Shown piece after piece: positions 1-12,831 of a stretch of 64,000 nucleotides of DNA. Made by a program: the position numbers and the translations under genes. Every line of letters begins with the position of its first letter. Position 1 is the stretch's first letter. The notes below the pieces were generated by a model, which saw nothing but the letters and a program-made list of their open reading frames with translations, had not been told where the DNA came from and made no database searches. This stretch comes from Elgaria multicarinata webbii (Eukaryota > Chordata > Lepidosauria > Squamata > Anguidae), in contig NC_086172.1 in NCBI RefSeq assembly GCF_023053635.1, positions 15,467,501 to 15,531,500 of the forward strand, given 5' to 3'.

Positions 1-426
1 AGAGAAATTACCACTGCAAGGCCTAGGGGGTGACAAAACAAATAGATAATGCCAACTACATTTTACTCAGGGTGCTTCCTGATAAGGCTTTTATCGTGTC
101 ATTCGCCAGCCTGCTTCCAGACAATGTTATCTCAACATTGTACCCATCCCATGTTTTCTTGATCCTTTTCCCTATCTTTTCTATTACCAGGGAAAAATCT
201 GTTGATAAAGAAAAAATGGAATAGTAGCACAACGACTTTTCATTGGAAGTGCTGGGAACCTTCCTATAGCTTAATGAGCAGCTGGGCGGGGCGGGGCGGG
301 GGGGGAAGAGACAGAAACTAGGGTGAGGAATATGTGCCATAGGCATGCATCAGCAGCCCTAATTTTTTTTAAAAAAAAAAATCTCTCTCATACATCAGGA
401 GAAGTGGGAGGTAAAAATAACAAGCA

Positions 427-429
<3 letters not shown>

Positions 430-514
<85 letters not shown>
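430..514. repeat. (CT)n then (CA)n compound microsatellite
   Basis: A pure run of CT dinucleotides passes directly into a pure run of CA dinucleotides, about 85 bases in all. The short open frames that cross it encode only Ser-Leu/Thr-His or Arg-Glu/Cys-Val dipeptides, so they are not genes. Confidence 0.97.
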
Positions 515-518
<4 letters not shown>

Positions 519-640
519 AACCTGAGCAGTTTCATTGTTTTGTGCAGTGAGCAAAGCCACAGCCCACATGTGGCCCTCTGGGGTTTTCCCATGGCAGCAG
601 CTCAAATTCCCCTCCCCACACTTCTCCCATTGTACTCTAA

Positions 641-781
641 GGCCACAGCTAGACCTAAGGTTTCTCCTGGGATGATCCAGGGTTCGCCCCTGCCTGAGCA
701 CTGGATCCCCTGTGTGTCACCTAGATGAAGAGGTTTGACCCCTGGACGATCCAGGGATAAACCTTAGGTCTAGCTATGGCC
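641..781 (-). mobile_element. 141-bp MITE, GGCC-ended family, copy 1
   Basis: Terminal inverted repeats read GGCCACAGCTAGACCTAAGG on the left and its near-complement on the right. The interior is non-coding and itself partly inverted-repeat (GGATGATCCAGG). The copy is exactly 141 bp, the same as those at 3000, 11759 and 41085. Its interior is in the opposite orientation to the other three. The family has no transposase here. Three-base duplications at two sister copies suggest a PIF/Harbinger-like mover. Confidence 0.8.
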
Positions 782-854
782 ACAGGGGATCCAGTGCTCA
801 GGCAGGGGCGAACCCTGGATGATTCCAGGATAAACCTTAGGTCTAGCTGTGGCC
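782..854 (+). mobile_element. Half copy of the 141-bp MITE, head-to-head with copy 1
   Basis: This is the inner half plus one terminal repeat of the 141-bp family, directly abutting the full copy at 641-781 in the opposite orientation. Together they form a fold-back of about 73-bp arms. It could be a nested insertion or an inverted duplication of half the element. Confidence 0.75.
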
Positions 855-2559
855 TTATTCTCTCCCCCTCCCTCCCACACTCACCCATTCAGGTCTAAAA
901 CAGACTTTCTTGCCACTCTAGCAATTAAATAAAAAGGTTTCTCTCTCAAGAATAACATTATTGAGAGGGAAACCACAGAACATGAGGGGCTAGGGCATGT
1001 TTTGCCCATCTAGCACATTGTGGTCTATAGTGCCTCTCTCAAGAATATAATTTCATATATTTGTAAGCTTATTGAGCAGGAAACAACCCAGCCCCAAGGT
1101 AGACCCACCAAACCACAAGTGGCTCTGAACCTATGGTACAGCTGACACATTACAAAAGGGCTCCACTGAATGCCTTGTGTTTGCTCCCTACCTGTTCCTG
1201 GGGAGAACTGTCGTATGTGAAATGCGTCATTTGTGAATACACCCTTTCAACTTCTTAGAAATGATTCTCTGAATAATGGCAGAACAAATTTTCACTGGGG
1301 AAAGGTGAAGACAGAGGAGAAAATTCAGATACTTGAGAAGGCCCCAACTTATACTTTAAAATGAGTGTTAGAAATAAATCAGTAATTCGGATGACCAAGC
1401 AAAACCATGGTAGAAAACTTTGCCACTTGGTAAGTTGGCTGTCTGTGACTACATTGGACGAGAAAAACATTCTAAAGTGTGTCAGTTTAATGGTTTAAAC
1501 ATACATTTACTGCATTCTGAAGCACTTGTTTTGAGGTCAGAGAAGGTGTGTGCAAACCATTTCTATTCCACATTAGAATGTACGTCTGTGGGGATTCAAA
1601 TCTTCAACCATGCATGAGGGAGGCAGTACACCAACCACACTCCCTCCACACTGATATGCGTACCATTGCCAACACATTTTGTGCCGGAGTGAAGGGGCCA
1701 TACATATGTACAGATGTACTTGCATGTGTCTCTTTAGGATTTCCCCTTTTGTGTAGGAAGTGAACCTCCATGTGTATACCTGTATGGCCAGTTCATGTGA
1801 TTGCTGGGTGTGTGGCTAGTGGGAGGCTTGGCTGGCATGCATGTCAGTGGCAGGAGGTAGGTTCAACCCTGCTCCCATCCCAAAATGCATCTTCTTTCTT
1901 TACCCAAAACTGCAGGTGTATCCATTCACAGGCCTACCCTTTCCATGGGAGTGCTTTCCCTGATTATATCACATAGTGCACCTTTTGAAATATAACAGCC
2001 GGAAACAAGGGTCAAAGTTAAAATCCTAATACCATTATGTTCTTTCAACTATTTTTCTAATAAACTATGCACTGAAGTAAATTTTACAATGACCCTCCTA
2101 CATTGCCTTATCTCAAAGACATTCTCCTCATTGGTTTTAATCTAAAGAGCCTTGTTTTGATCCTTTAATCCAGCTGGCCTGAAATTGAGGGAGGAAACTA
2201 AAATGATTTTGCCATCTTATATAATTATTTAGCAGATTACTTGGAGCTTGATTTAGTCAAATACCTTTCAGTGAAAGACAACGCAGATTCTGAGTACTGC
2301 TGGTTATTGTCTTTTCAGGCTCCTGTTTTAATATATTGATAATATTGCATTGTTTCTAAGCAAAGGGTGGCAATGGAAACATTTTATTGATTGTGCAATT
2401 GTTTTTCAACTGCATGTGTACTCTAACACTTGCATCATCAATGACTTCCTATATATCGTAGCATACTTTATAATAATACTGTTCAGATATTTAGCACTTC
2501 AATGCTTTAGTAAGGAAAATAATTCAGATTTCATTTTGAAATTTTGGAATGACACTTTG
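855..2559. other. No recognisable feature
   Basis: AT-rich non-coding DNA. Short open frames exist but none has a recognisable domain or splice context. No repeat family or RNA gene was recognised. Confidence 0.6.
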
Positions 2560-2734
2560 GGCTGTTCAGACAGCATGGTAAGCCATGGTTAGGCTGCTTA
2601 ACCCTTTTGCAGCAAAAGGGTGTTTTAACTGTGGTTATGTAGTCACCATGGTTAGTAATGCTAACAACATGCTAAGCCACCATCTTCAGCTCAAAATGCT
2701 TAACTACCGTGGCTTAGCCTGTTGTCTGAACAGG
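2560..2734. mobile_element. Non-autonomous DNA transposon (MITE) with GGCTGTTCAGACA ends
   Basis: The left end (GGCTGTTCAGACAGCATGG, followed by TAAGCCATGG) is mirrored at the right end by its inverted complement (CCGTGGCTTAGCC, then TTGTCTGAACAGG). The terminal repeats are about 30-35 bp and diverged. The roughly 175-bp interior is non-coding. No clear target duplication was seen, so the superfamily is left open. Confidence 0.65.
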
Positions 2735-2999
2735 ATCACTGACAGTCATTTCCCTCTTAATTCAGTTGTCAGACTAAGGAATCCTTCACCTCTCAGTTAA
2801 CCTCTCTGTCTGATTATAGTAGGGAGTAGTATCATATGTTGTACTCAATGGCCTTCCAACTCTGCTATTCTAAGATTCTATGTATAAAATTGGTGTGAAG
2901 AATAATTTCATTCTTCACTAGACTGACACAAAACAAAAGGATAAGAACAATCACTTCTGCAAGGTTTGGAACAAGATGCTTCTGTTTGGAGAACATTAG

Positions 3000-3140
3000 G
3001 GACATAGCTAGACCTAAGGTTTATCCCTGGATCATCCAGGGGTCAAACCTGTTCATCTAGGTGACACACAGGGGATCCAGTGCTCAGGCAGGGGTGAACC
3101 CTGGATGATCCCAGGATAAACTTTAGGTCTAGCTGTGGCC
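3000..3140 (+). mobile_element. 141-bp MITE, GGCC-ended family, copy 2
   Basis: Same family as at 641, 11759 and 41085. The inverted ends are GGACATAGCTAGACCTAAGG and its complement. It is flanked by the 3-bp duplication TAG (2997-2999 and 3141-3143). A 3-bp duplication with a GG-start terminus fits PIF/Harbinger elements. There is no coding capacity. Confidence 0.82.
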
Positions 3141-3373
3141 TAGGTCAAGAACGGGACCATAATAAAAGAATACCATTCTGCCATTTTGTGATACTTCCTC
3201 TGAAAGATTAAGTTGTCTGTTGGCTTCTCACTGCAACTCACCTGCAGTGACCTGATACTTTCTGGACATACCTGATTATAGCTGGGCTCAACTCACTTCT
3301 AGATTCTCAAGATAGCTCACAACATCTGTGCCTCAAAATTTACAGTTCTGCAACGTTTCTGTTTTAGATTTAT

Positions 3374-3391
3374 TTCTTCTTCTTCTTCTTC

Positions 3392-3450
<59 letters not shown>
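3374..3450. repeat. (TTC)n then (TTA)n microsatellite
   Basis: Short TTC run followed by a long TTA/ATT run. Simple sequence only. Confidence 0.95.
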
Positions 3451-4021
3451 CAGAAATCCATGAACTTGGAGGAAAAGAAACAAACAATGGTTACAAGCAG
3501 ATCATAATTATTTCTCTAGTACATCACCTGGCTCCCATTGAGGACTGCAAACTACTCTTGCTGGACCTTACACACGTGGGATATTGTTGGTCACATAGAG
3601 TGTTATGAATGAATGCAGGTGTTCTTGTCACAATACTCTACACAGCCTGCTCTGCAAACTGTCTAGGGGCCAAAGGATTGCTCTCTTAGACTGTTCTCAT
3701 ACGTTTACTTTTTCTGTAAGGAGTGGACTTCTCGGATTCCAGTCCCACGTATTCCATTGCCAGCACTGACTAAATCCAGGAACGGTTTCACCTGCTAGGG
3801 ACGATATTATAGGGTCAATTGATTTGTGTATCTTGGCCAAACCATTTTGGATTAATTCAAAGACTGTCATCCTTTATGTCTATTGTGTGGCAGTAGTTGC
3901 CAAGTCCAGGCAATAATTGCATATGAATCTCTGCATCCAAGAAAACATGATATGTTGTAAGAATGGTTTGATACCTCTATATGTTTATTATAAGTTATTA
4001 TAATATGACTCTCAGGGGATA

Positions 4022-4138
4022 ATTGTTGATTGTTGATTGTTTTATGATGGTTTTAATTTTTGTGAACCACCCAGAGAGCTTCGGCTATTGGGCGGTATAA
4101 AAATGTAATAAATAAATAAATAAATAAAAATAAATAAT
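4022..4138 (+). mobile_element. L2-clade LINE 3' tail
   Basis: It carries the 3' signature shared by many copies in this window: GTGAACCACCCAGAGAGC, then CTTCGGCTATTGGGCGGTAT, then an (AATA)n tail. In the longer copies at 26085 and 45060 this tail follows an L2-type reverse transcriptase C-terminus, which gives the family. The copy is severely 5'-truncated and non-coding. Confidence 0.85.
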
Positions 4139-4606
4139 ACAATTTAAAATGAAATATAATAAAATCATTTAAAATAACAACAATAATAAAATCACAGAAG
4201 CTGCAGTATAGTCCAATAAAATCTAACACATCTATAAAATGCTTGGGCAAATAAAGAAGTCTTTGCCTGGTGCAGAAAAGATATCCCTACCAAGAGTATA
4301 ACTGCCCCTCCCCCCCAAAAAAGCACCCATGACATTCAATCCCTTGGTTTTGACTCCTTGGTATGCATTCAAAAACAAGCTTTCAGAAAGGGTAACTTAA
4401 ACAACACCCGAAATTATACTTAGATGACTAAGGTGAATTTGCAATCATCTTATATCACCTTTATATTAACAAGTGATATCTGTCACTAGTGTAAGTACTT
4501 AGATAAAAAGGCCCATTGGAATATATTGACTGCTGCATCACATGACAAGATGTATTATTTAGCTAGAATTGCATGGATATTGCAATGGGGATATATATTA
4601 TATATG

Positions 4607-4621
4607 CACACTCATACACAT

Positions 4622-4656
<35 letters not shown>
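4607..4656. repeat. (CA)n microsatellite
   Basis: CA dinucleotide run with a few interruptions at its edges. Confidence 0.93.
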
Positions 4657-4658
<2 letters not shown>

Positions 4659-5701
4659 TGCATATGTTCAAGACCATAATGTTTGTTCTCCATCTGTCAC
4701 CTAAAACAAACAAAACAAAAATGTAAACAGTGAAGGAGTAATAATTGGCTAATTGCTGGATCTATCTCTCCAATCATAGGGAACTCCTGTATGCTGAAGC
4801 CTCACGGCCTGAGGGCAACTGATTTGCTCAGTGACTTTTTAAAAAATGTCATCAAAATTACAAAAACATCAGTGTTGGTTGCCTCCCATTTCAAGAGAAC
4901 TAAAGGATTTGGGAGAAAATAGGTCACATGCACTTCATCCCATGTCACATGATTCCTATCCAGAGGCCAATGAGGTTTTAGACCTCTATGCATTTGAACA
5001 AGATATCATTGTAATTTCATCCATTCGCATTTTTCTTCTTTTCTCAATGTGGGAAGACTGACCATCTGTTTGAAACCCACATCAAACTAAATCATTTCCA
5101 AAGCTGCTTTTTTGGAGGTAAGAAGATTTAAAATAATGTTTTGGTGGAGTACAATAGCTGTGTAAAAATAAGGTCTCCTACCCCAGTGTACTTTATTGGG
5201 AAGCATGAAGTCAGATGAGGATATTATCTAGCAAATGAGATAAAACAGCTCTAAAGTCTTATAAGACATGTATTGAACGATCTTCTCAAGAACTTTTCTT
5301 GACAGGAAATCTAAAACAAGATATAGTGGATTTAATGTTTTCTCTTTGAAAGAAAATTAACAGAAAATAATTTAATTTAAAAATCTTGTGAGTAAATGTC
5401 ATATTTTTTTACTCAAGTATATTTGTACAGTACTTAATATATTATATATAACATTGCATTAAATACCTTGACATGGTAGTACTAATCATACAGTATGATG
5501 ATTAAATTTAAATGATGGAGAACATATTTTCTCTGTGTATCTTTTTCATATATGTAATTAACTTGGATATGGATCAGAAGAGATGAATGTAGCAGTTCGG
5601 GAATACTCATAGTTCTGGTAAAAAATATGACGTATCAAACAAAATGTATACATCATGGTAAAGCTGGAAACCTTCATTACTTTAAATATTGAATCTGAGA
5701 T

Positions 5702-5705
<4 letters not shown>

Positions 5706-5783
<78 letters not shown>
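5706..5783. repeat. (GT)n then (AT)n compound microsatellite
   Basis: A GT run passes directly into an AT run. The AT half is self-complementary. Confidence 0.95.
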
Positions 5784-5788
<5 letters not shown>

Positions 5789-5815
5789 TATCTAACATAT
5801 TTTATTCCTTCTCTT

Positions 5816-5907
5816 AGGCTGTAATCCTATGCACACCTACCTCAGAGTAAATCCCGTTGCAATAATGGGACTTACTTATGAGTAAACATGCATAGGATTG
5901 CACTGCA
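5816..5907. mobile_element. About 90-bp fold-back MITE (ATCCTATGCA family)
   Basis: The two ends are inverted complements: TGTAATCCTATGCA at the left, and TGCATAGGATTGCACTG at the right. The centre has ACCTCAGAGTAA mirrored by TTACTTATGAGTAA. Diverged relatives occur at 6700, 17098, 43368 and 48794. It is non-coding. The family is common in squamate DNA as I know it; the superfamily is not assignable here. Confidence 0.7.
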
Positions 5908-6699
5908 CATCTTCTCCTTTATAGGGAATGAATAAATAAAGTTAGATCTGAGGAGAACACATATAAATTAATACTAAGGGATTGGGTGATGATTTGTTTT
6001 TGTTTATCCATAAAAGCTGCGTAATGTAAAATCAAACTGCATTATACAAATTGGTGTTTTGATGTTTCTCAGAACTACATTCAATAAAACGTAAATTTGA
6101 AATGTAACTTATTCTGATTGAACTGTTAAGTAACTAACATTAGAGAGATTATATCATAAATGGTGTCGAACATAAATACATCAAGTTTCATGGATCCATT
6201 TCCTGGGGAAAAAATCATTCTGAAATTTATCTTTTAGCTAATCTCATTTAAATTTGATCCATAATGCATTTTCTTATTGTGTACTAGTTATCCTAAAATA
6301 AATCAGATATCACATATTATATAACATTTCAGTGCGCATCAGTCTTTATGCTATCAGAGAATGTTAAGGAAAGATTAATCCTGGCATGCGTTGTCATGTA
6401 GATTAAAATGTAGGAAAAATACTAGGATTTCTATCACATTTCTGATTTTAACTTAATGTTTTAGATTACAGTGAAATATTTGGTATAAAGTTTGTTTATA
6501 GTTCCATCAAAAGAACATTCTAAATAATTTGTTTTATCTGAGTTAAACCTCAAGACTGTTAATATTAAAAGGAGATATAATATGGGAAATATTCTAAATC
6601 CAAGATTGGACTTAACACTGTTACCATTTCTATGTTTTGTGTGTATTGCTTCCCACATTTTGGATGAAATGGTATAAACTACAGGAAATATAAAGGCAT
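5908..6699. other. No recognisable feature
   Basis: AT-rich unique sequence. The minus-strand open frame at 6461-6718 has no recognisable domain and overlaps the following MITE. Confidence 0.6.
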
Positions 6700-6790
6700 G
6701 CAGTGCAACCCTAAGCATGATTACTCAGAAGAAAGACCCACTGATCTCACTGGTGCTTACGCTATAGTAAACGGATTTAGGATTGCAGTT
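6700..6790. mobile_element. About 90-bp fold-back MITE, diverged copy
   Basis: Same fold-back layout as at 5816: GCAGTGCAACCCTAAGCATG at one end and GGATTTAGGATTGCAGT at the other, with a central TTACTCAGAAG motif. It is more diverged than the 5816 copy and so probably older. Confidence 0.6.
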
Positions 6791-7044
6791 TTACAAAAAT
6801 AATTATTCAGATTATTAACTGTGCTGCACTATGTCCTAACTGCATGGATGTTATCTGTTTCTCTGTGTTGCAAAATGTGCTAAGGATTGACTATTGAAAG
6901 TGCAATTTGGTTTCCAGTGAAATCAGAAAAAATGCAAATTCTAAGCAAGTTTACTCAGATGTAGTTACCATTGAGCATAATGGGGCTTACTCACTAGTAA
7001 ATTACTGCAACCTGAAGAAATGAAATGAAAATTTGGGTGCAACC

Positions 7045-7360
7045 TAGGGTGACCATATGGAAAGGAGGACAGGGCTCCTGTATCTTTAATAGTTGTATAG
7101 AAAAGGGAATTTCAGCAGGTGTCCTTTGTATGCATGCAGCACCTGGTGAAATTCCCTCTTCATCACAACAGTTCAAGCTGCAGGAGCTATACTAGAGTGA
7201 CGAGATACAAAAGAGGGCAGGGCTCCTGCAGCTTTAACTGTTGTGATGAAGAGGGAATTTCACCAGGTGCTTCATGCATACAAATGACACCTGCTTAAAT
7301 CCCCTTTTCTATACAACAAAGGTACAGTAGCCCTGTCCTTCTTTCCATATGGTCACCCTA
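7045..7360. mobile_element. MITE with TAGGGTGACCATATG ends, copy 1
   Basis: The ends TAGGGTGACCATATGGAAAG and CTTTCCATATGGTCACCCTA are perfect inverted complements. The interior is a set of further inverted blocks (CAGGGCTCCTGTATC, AATTTCAGCAGGTG, GAAATTCCCTCTTC), so the whole 316 bp can fold on itself. A second copy lies at 31388-31706. There is no transposase. The superfamily is uncertain. Confidence 0.82.
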
Positions 7361-8415
7361 AACATGGCAAGTCTTAATTAGAAAATGCTGGGTTTTGTTT
7401 GTGGTCCAGAATCGCATCCATGCTAGTGCACAGATAAAACCCGCATTTTCTGAATAATTCATATGGAAAATGGCTTCCGTATTATTTCTTGATTCATATA
7501 ACCCAAAGTATGGGGATTTGTTGTCTAAACAGAATAAAATGTGAAATATGCATCACTTTGTTGAGTGAAATATATGTTCCTTTGCTAGTGCACCTCTGCA
7601 TATGCTTATCTCATAGTTTTTCATGAACAATGAATTATGATTTCATGAGGAAAGCATTTCCTCATATTAACTCCATCAAAGGTTACCTACAGACTAAATT
7701 CACATTATAAATTCAATGGAAATTCTAAATCTACAAGTTCTTCATTTTCTAATTATGTTTATGAGGTTTCAGTGATTATGCAGAGAAATCAATGTTAGAA
7801 TATATCTGTCAGAATCAATACAGTATCAAACATTTTGCTACAAATTCTTAAAAAAAAACTATAGCAGTTCTGATCTCTTGTTTTGGGCATTCAGTGTTCT
7901 GTCCATGCCAAGAGTGGAAAGGAAAGGAAGAAGGAATGTCAAACATTGTGTGTATTTGTGCAAGCTTCTGTGCACATGAATACTCAAACACCAAAAAATG
8001 TTGCAACATTTGGTGGATTTATATTTATATCATTATTTAATACCACTTAGAACATAGAAGATTGGTTTGAAATATAGGATACAGAGGTGTGATTTCAGAT
8101 TTCTGATGATGGGGGGAAATTTGCAAGGGGGTAACGTTCAGAAACCTGAAGGCCCGTTCCTGGATGGATAGATAGATGTTAAATATTTTTAAAGCGAGCA
8201 TTTTTTACAAAAAGGTGTGTTTTTTTTACAAAAAGTTCATTACAACAGCAATGTTATGAGCCAGGACAAATAACTGCACTTGCTCTTTTCCTGCTCCTCC
8301 TCCCCTCATTTTACTTTGAGCCAAGAAATGGGTGCCTTCAGCCGGCACATCTAAGATGCAGACCCAGTTAACTGTTAATAACAATAGCAGGGGACCAGTG
8401 AATTGGCCAGAGATA
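7361..8415. other. No recognisable feature
   Basis: AT-rich unique sequence with only short unsupported open frames. Confidence 0.55.
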
Positions 8416-8628
8416 TGTGCAGACTTCTACTGTTACTTTCTACTGTTAGTTTTACCCTACCCTGTGCCTCCTTACCCTACCCTGTACCTGTTTGCATTCT
8501 CTTCCCCTCCTTATTGTTTTACTATGATTTTATTAGATTGTAAGCCTATGCGGCAGGGTCTTGCTATTTACTGTTTTACTCTGTACAGCACCATGTACAT
8601 TGATGGTGCTATATAAATAAATAAATAA

Positions 8629-8669
<41 letters not shown>
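8416..8669 (+). mobile_element. Short L2-type retroposon with (AAT)n tail
   Basis: It is nearly identical over about 240 bp to 36718-36977. It ends ATTGTAAGCCTATGCGGCAG, then CTCTGTACAGCACCATGTAC, then GGTGCTATATAAATAAAT and an (AAT)n run. The tail style is that of L2 LINEs and L2-mobilised SINEs. No open frame survives. The near identity of the two copies suggests recent activity. Confidence 0.7.
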
Positions 8670-8670
<1 letters not shown>

Positions 8671-9968
8671 GATATTGAGAGGTGCCATGACAGAAATAAT
8701 CAGGTGAGCTGAATATGGGCAGGTTGCGGGAGGTGCTCCCCACACTAATGGCACTGTCCAGGAGGAAAGGAAGCCCTCTGAATGCTCCTTAATGTTGACT
8801 GCAATGGCCTCCCTGTCCTGAGTAGTTCAACTACTCCTGTGATGACTCTAATGGAAGTGCTGACTTTTCAGGAACTGACAGCATCTTCTTCCTCATGCTA
8901 GGATTAGTAATGCAAGAAGGAGTTCCCCTCTTTGTTCCTTACCCCAGTCATGAAAAGTCTGAAGTAATAATAATAGTGTTGTCCGAGTGTTCAAAGCATA
9001 TCATTTCCATTACCTTTTTATAATCTTTACAAAAGCCCTGGAAATCAGGTCAGTATTATTATCATCCACAAATTTAGGCACGGGGCTTGCAGGTGGAAGA
9101 GAGTTGGCTTGCGTAATGAGAGTGTAAGTTCATAGCAGAGGTTAGATCCAAACAGTGACTTTTTGACTCACACTAGACCTGTCTTTAAGCCATGACACTC
9201 CACCATAGATGCCGAAGTAGACATTACTCAGGAAAGTCCTACTGCAGGCAGAGAAAGAGAAAAAAGGTTCCATACATGCTCAAGCTATTTATATAGGTTA
9301 GAGTGCATTATGCAAACAATTCTATTCATATGCTCACAAATAATATATTCTGTGAAAAACAACTACACAATCTAACACAAAATATTATTCACCAGAACCT
9401 ATTTATTTATCGGAATTTAGTAATTAATTCGAGGAAACTTTTCTATTGACAGTTGAACGGATCCTCACTTTGTGGGATGTGCTTCATTGTGCAAAAGTAA
9501 ATCAATGGAAAAAGTGATTTTTCTAAAACAAATTCATTTATTTGTGTATACTTTACCTTTTTAAAAAAATCAAACACATTTTTAAAAACCCATACTTCAA
9601 CACAGAATTAAACCCTCTTAAATCCAGTTGAAATCAGTGGAAGGTAAATCGAATAACCGTCCTCCAGATTACTTTCAAAGAATAATATTTTTTTCTTTTT
9701 TAAAGAAACTACTCTTGATTTTAATTCAGACTGAGATTTAGGTGAAGTGAAAACAGATCTGGAGTGACAGTTTTAGAGCTTGCTGTCAGGGTCAGAATGG
9801 AGTGTGCTTAGTTTATGAGGTTTTGCAATAACTGAAGAGCATATAATGACTTCACAGATCCATTATCTTTGCTGGCAAAATATTAAAGATCGGATGGTCT
9901 AAAGAATTAACCTACTAGATGAATCCATTTCATGTGTGTGTGTTTGTGTGTGTGTTAAAGACATTTTT
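8670..9968. other. No recognisable feature except a short (GT)n
   Basis: Unique AT-rich DNA. A short GT-rich run lies at about 9933-9955. No supported gene or mobile element was found. Confidence 0.55.
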
Positions 9969-10720
9969 AAGAACATAAGAAGTGCCCTGATGCTGGATCA
10001 GACCAAAGGTCCATCTAGTCCTGTACTCTGTTGGAGCCATCGGCCAGGGATGAAGAAGCAGGACGTGGTGCAACAGCACCCTCCCGCCCATGTTCCCCAG
10101 CAACTGGAGCACACAGGCTTACTGCTGCAAATACTAGAGATAGCACACAACCATCAGAGCTAGTAGCCATTGATAGCCTTTGCCTCCAGGAATTTATCCA
10201 ACCTCCTTTTAAAGCCCTCCAAAATCAGTGCCCATCACCACATCTTGTGGTAGTGAGTTCCATAACTTAACTATGCACTGTGTGAAGAAGTACTTCCTTT
10301 TATTTGTCCTGAATCTCCCACCAATCAGCTTCATGGGATGACCCCGGGTTCTAGCATTTTGAGAGATGGAGAAAAATGTCTCCCTATCCATATTCTCCAT
10401 TCCATGCATAATTTTGTAAACCTGAAATATGTTTCCCCTCAGCTTCCTCTTCGCCAAGCTAAACAATCCCACTTGATGTAACCTTCCCTCATAGGGGAGA
10501 TGCTCCAGGCCCTTAATCAGTTTAGTTGCCCTTTTGTGCACCTTTTCCAGCTCTATAATACAGTGGCCGCACACTGTGTGGACATTTTCATCGAGCTGTC
10601 CACCACAATCCCAAGATCTCTTTCTTCTTTGGTCACCGCCAGCTCAGATCCCATTAAGTTATAATTGAAGTTGGGGATTTTTGCTTCAATGTGCATCACC
10701 TTACACTTGCTTACATTGAA

Positions 10721-11683
10721 TCACATCTGCCATTTGGATGCCCACTCTCCCAGCTTGGAGAGATCCTTTTGGAGCTCTTCACAATCCCTTTGTGTTTTAA
10801 CAACCTTAACTAATTTGGTGTCGTCAGAAAAGTTGGCCACTTCACTGCTCACTACTAATTCCAGATCATTTATGAACAAGTTGAAAAGAATTGGTCCCAC
10901 TTCCGATCCCTGTGGGACCCCACTATTTACTTCTCTCCATCGGGAGAATTGACCATTTATTCCTACTCTCTGCTTTCTGTTCTTTAACCAGTTACTGATC
11001 CATAAGAGGACCTCTCCCCTTATTCCATGACTGCTATGTTTTCTCAGGAGTCTTTGGTGAGGGACTTCCTCAAAAGCCTTTTGGAAGTCCAAGTAAACAA
11101 TGTCCACCAGATCACCCCTGTCTACATGTTTGTTGACACTTTCAAAGAATTCTAGTAGATTAGTGAGACAGGACTTGCCTTTGCAGAATCCATGTTGATT
11201 CTTCTTCAGCTGGACCTGCCCTTCTACATGCTTACTAATTTTGTCTTTAATAATGCTTTCAACCAATTTACCTGGAACAGATGTCAAACCAACCGGCCTG
11301 TAATTTCCTGGATCCTTTTTGAAAATTGGTGTTACATTGGCCATCTTCCAGTCTTCTGGTACAGAGGCTGAGCTTGGGGACATGTTGCATATTTTTGTGA
11401 GGAGGTCCGCAATTTCATATTTGAGTCCTTTGAGAACTCTAGGATGGATACCATCGGGGCCTGGTGATTTATTTATTTTCAATTTGTCAGTAAGTTTGAG
11501 AACTTTGTCTTTTGTCACCACAATCTGCCTCAGTTCCTCAGACTCCCTTCCTGAAAACATCAGTTCAGGCACAGGCATCTGTCCTGTATCCTCTGCAGTG
11601 AACACCAATGCAAAGAATTCATTCAGCTTCTCTGCAATTTCCCTATCTTCGTTTAGCGCTCCCTTAACTCCATTGTCATCCAA
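10721..11683 (-). mobile_element. CR1 reverse transcriptase open frame
   Basis: This is a 320-codon open frame, the core of the CR1 at 9969-13500. RT fingers and palm are in order: NKSPGPDGIHPRVLK (about residues 72-86), PEDWKMANVTPIFKKD (about 109-124), NQHGFCKGKS (about 162-171), YLDFQKAFEEVPHQRLL (about 197-213), SGVPQGSEVGPILFNLFINDL (near 255-275), and a FSDD box (near 285). The usual second residue of the catalytic box is A, so FSDD is a likely decay change. The frame is a LINE relic and not a host gene. Confidence 0.9.
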
Positions 11684-11758
11684 CAGTCCAATTGCGTCCC
11701 TAGCTGTTTTTCTGCTTCTGGTATATTTAAAGAATTCTTTATTGTTGAGCTTGATATT

Positions 11759-11899
11759 GGCCTTAGCTAGACCTAAGGTTTATCTTGGGATCGTCCCGGG
11801 GTCATCCCTGTTCATGTAAATGACACACAGGATATCCCGGGAGCAGGCAGGTACGACTCCGGGATGATCCTGGGATAAACCTTAGGTCTAGATAAGGCC
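11759..11899 (+). mobile_element. 141-bp MITE, GGCC-ended family, copy 3
   Basis: Inverted ends are GGCCTTAGCTAGACCTAAGG and its near-complement. It is 141 bp and inserted within the CR1 at 9969-13500, just upstream of the RT frame. The flanking triplets ATT and ATA are imperfect. Because it interrupts the CR1, it is younger than that LINE. Confidence 0.82.
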
Positions 11900-12831
11900 A
11901 TAATTAGCGATGTGCTCTTCAAAATGCTTTTTTGCAACTCTTATTGTTTGCTTGCATCTCCTTTGTGCCAGCTTGTGCTCCCTTTTATTTTCCTCACTTG
12001 GGCAACTCTTCCATTTTTTGAAGGAAGCCCTCTTTTCTACAGTAGCTTCTTTGGCACTTCTTGTTAACCATGCTGGTGACCTCTTGGATTGGTGCTACCT
12101 TTCCTAACCTGTGGAATACTTTTTAGTTGAGATTCTATTATTGTGTTTTTGAGTAAGTTCCATGCATTTTCCAAGGATTTAACCCTCTTGATTCCCCCTT
12201 TCAACTTCCTTTTCACTAGTTCCCTCATTTTAGAGAAGTTTCCTCTTTTGAAGTCAAGGGTGAATGTGTTGGATTTCCTGGGCAATTTCCCACTTAAGTA
12301 TATATTGAATCTGATAGCACTGTGGTCACTGTTACCGATTGGTTCAACAATATTTACATCTTGTACTCGGTCCTGGGCAGCAGCACTTAAGATTAAGTCC
12401 AGGGTTGCCTCCCCTCTGGTTGGTTCCATAACCAATTGTTGCAGGGCACAGTCATTTAGGACATCAAGAAATTTAACCTCATTGTCATGACTGGAATATT
12501 AATTTGTCCAGTCAATGTGAGGATAATTGATGTCACCCATTATTACAACACTTCCTCGTTTGGAGACCTCCCTGATTTCATCCTCCATCTCAAGGTCACT
12601 CTGAGCATTTTGGTCTGGGGGATGGTAGCACGTTCCTAGCACTACATTAGTTTTGGGGGCTGCATTGTCACCCACAGCACTCTTGTCTTCCCCGTTTAGG
12701 TGCTCTAGTCTACTAGACACAATGCTCTCTTTTACGTAGAGAGAAACACTGCCCCAGTGTGCCCTTCCCTGTCCTTCCTGTAGGGTTTGTATCCAGGGAT
12801 GACCGTATCCCACTGGTTCTCTCCATGCCAC

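Noticed and set aside
369-701. Open frames on both strands across the (CT)n(CA)n tract
   Set aside because: They exist only because dinucleotide runs lack stops; the predicted peptides are dipeptide repeats.
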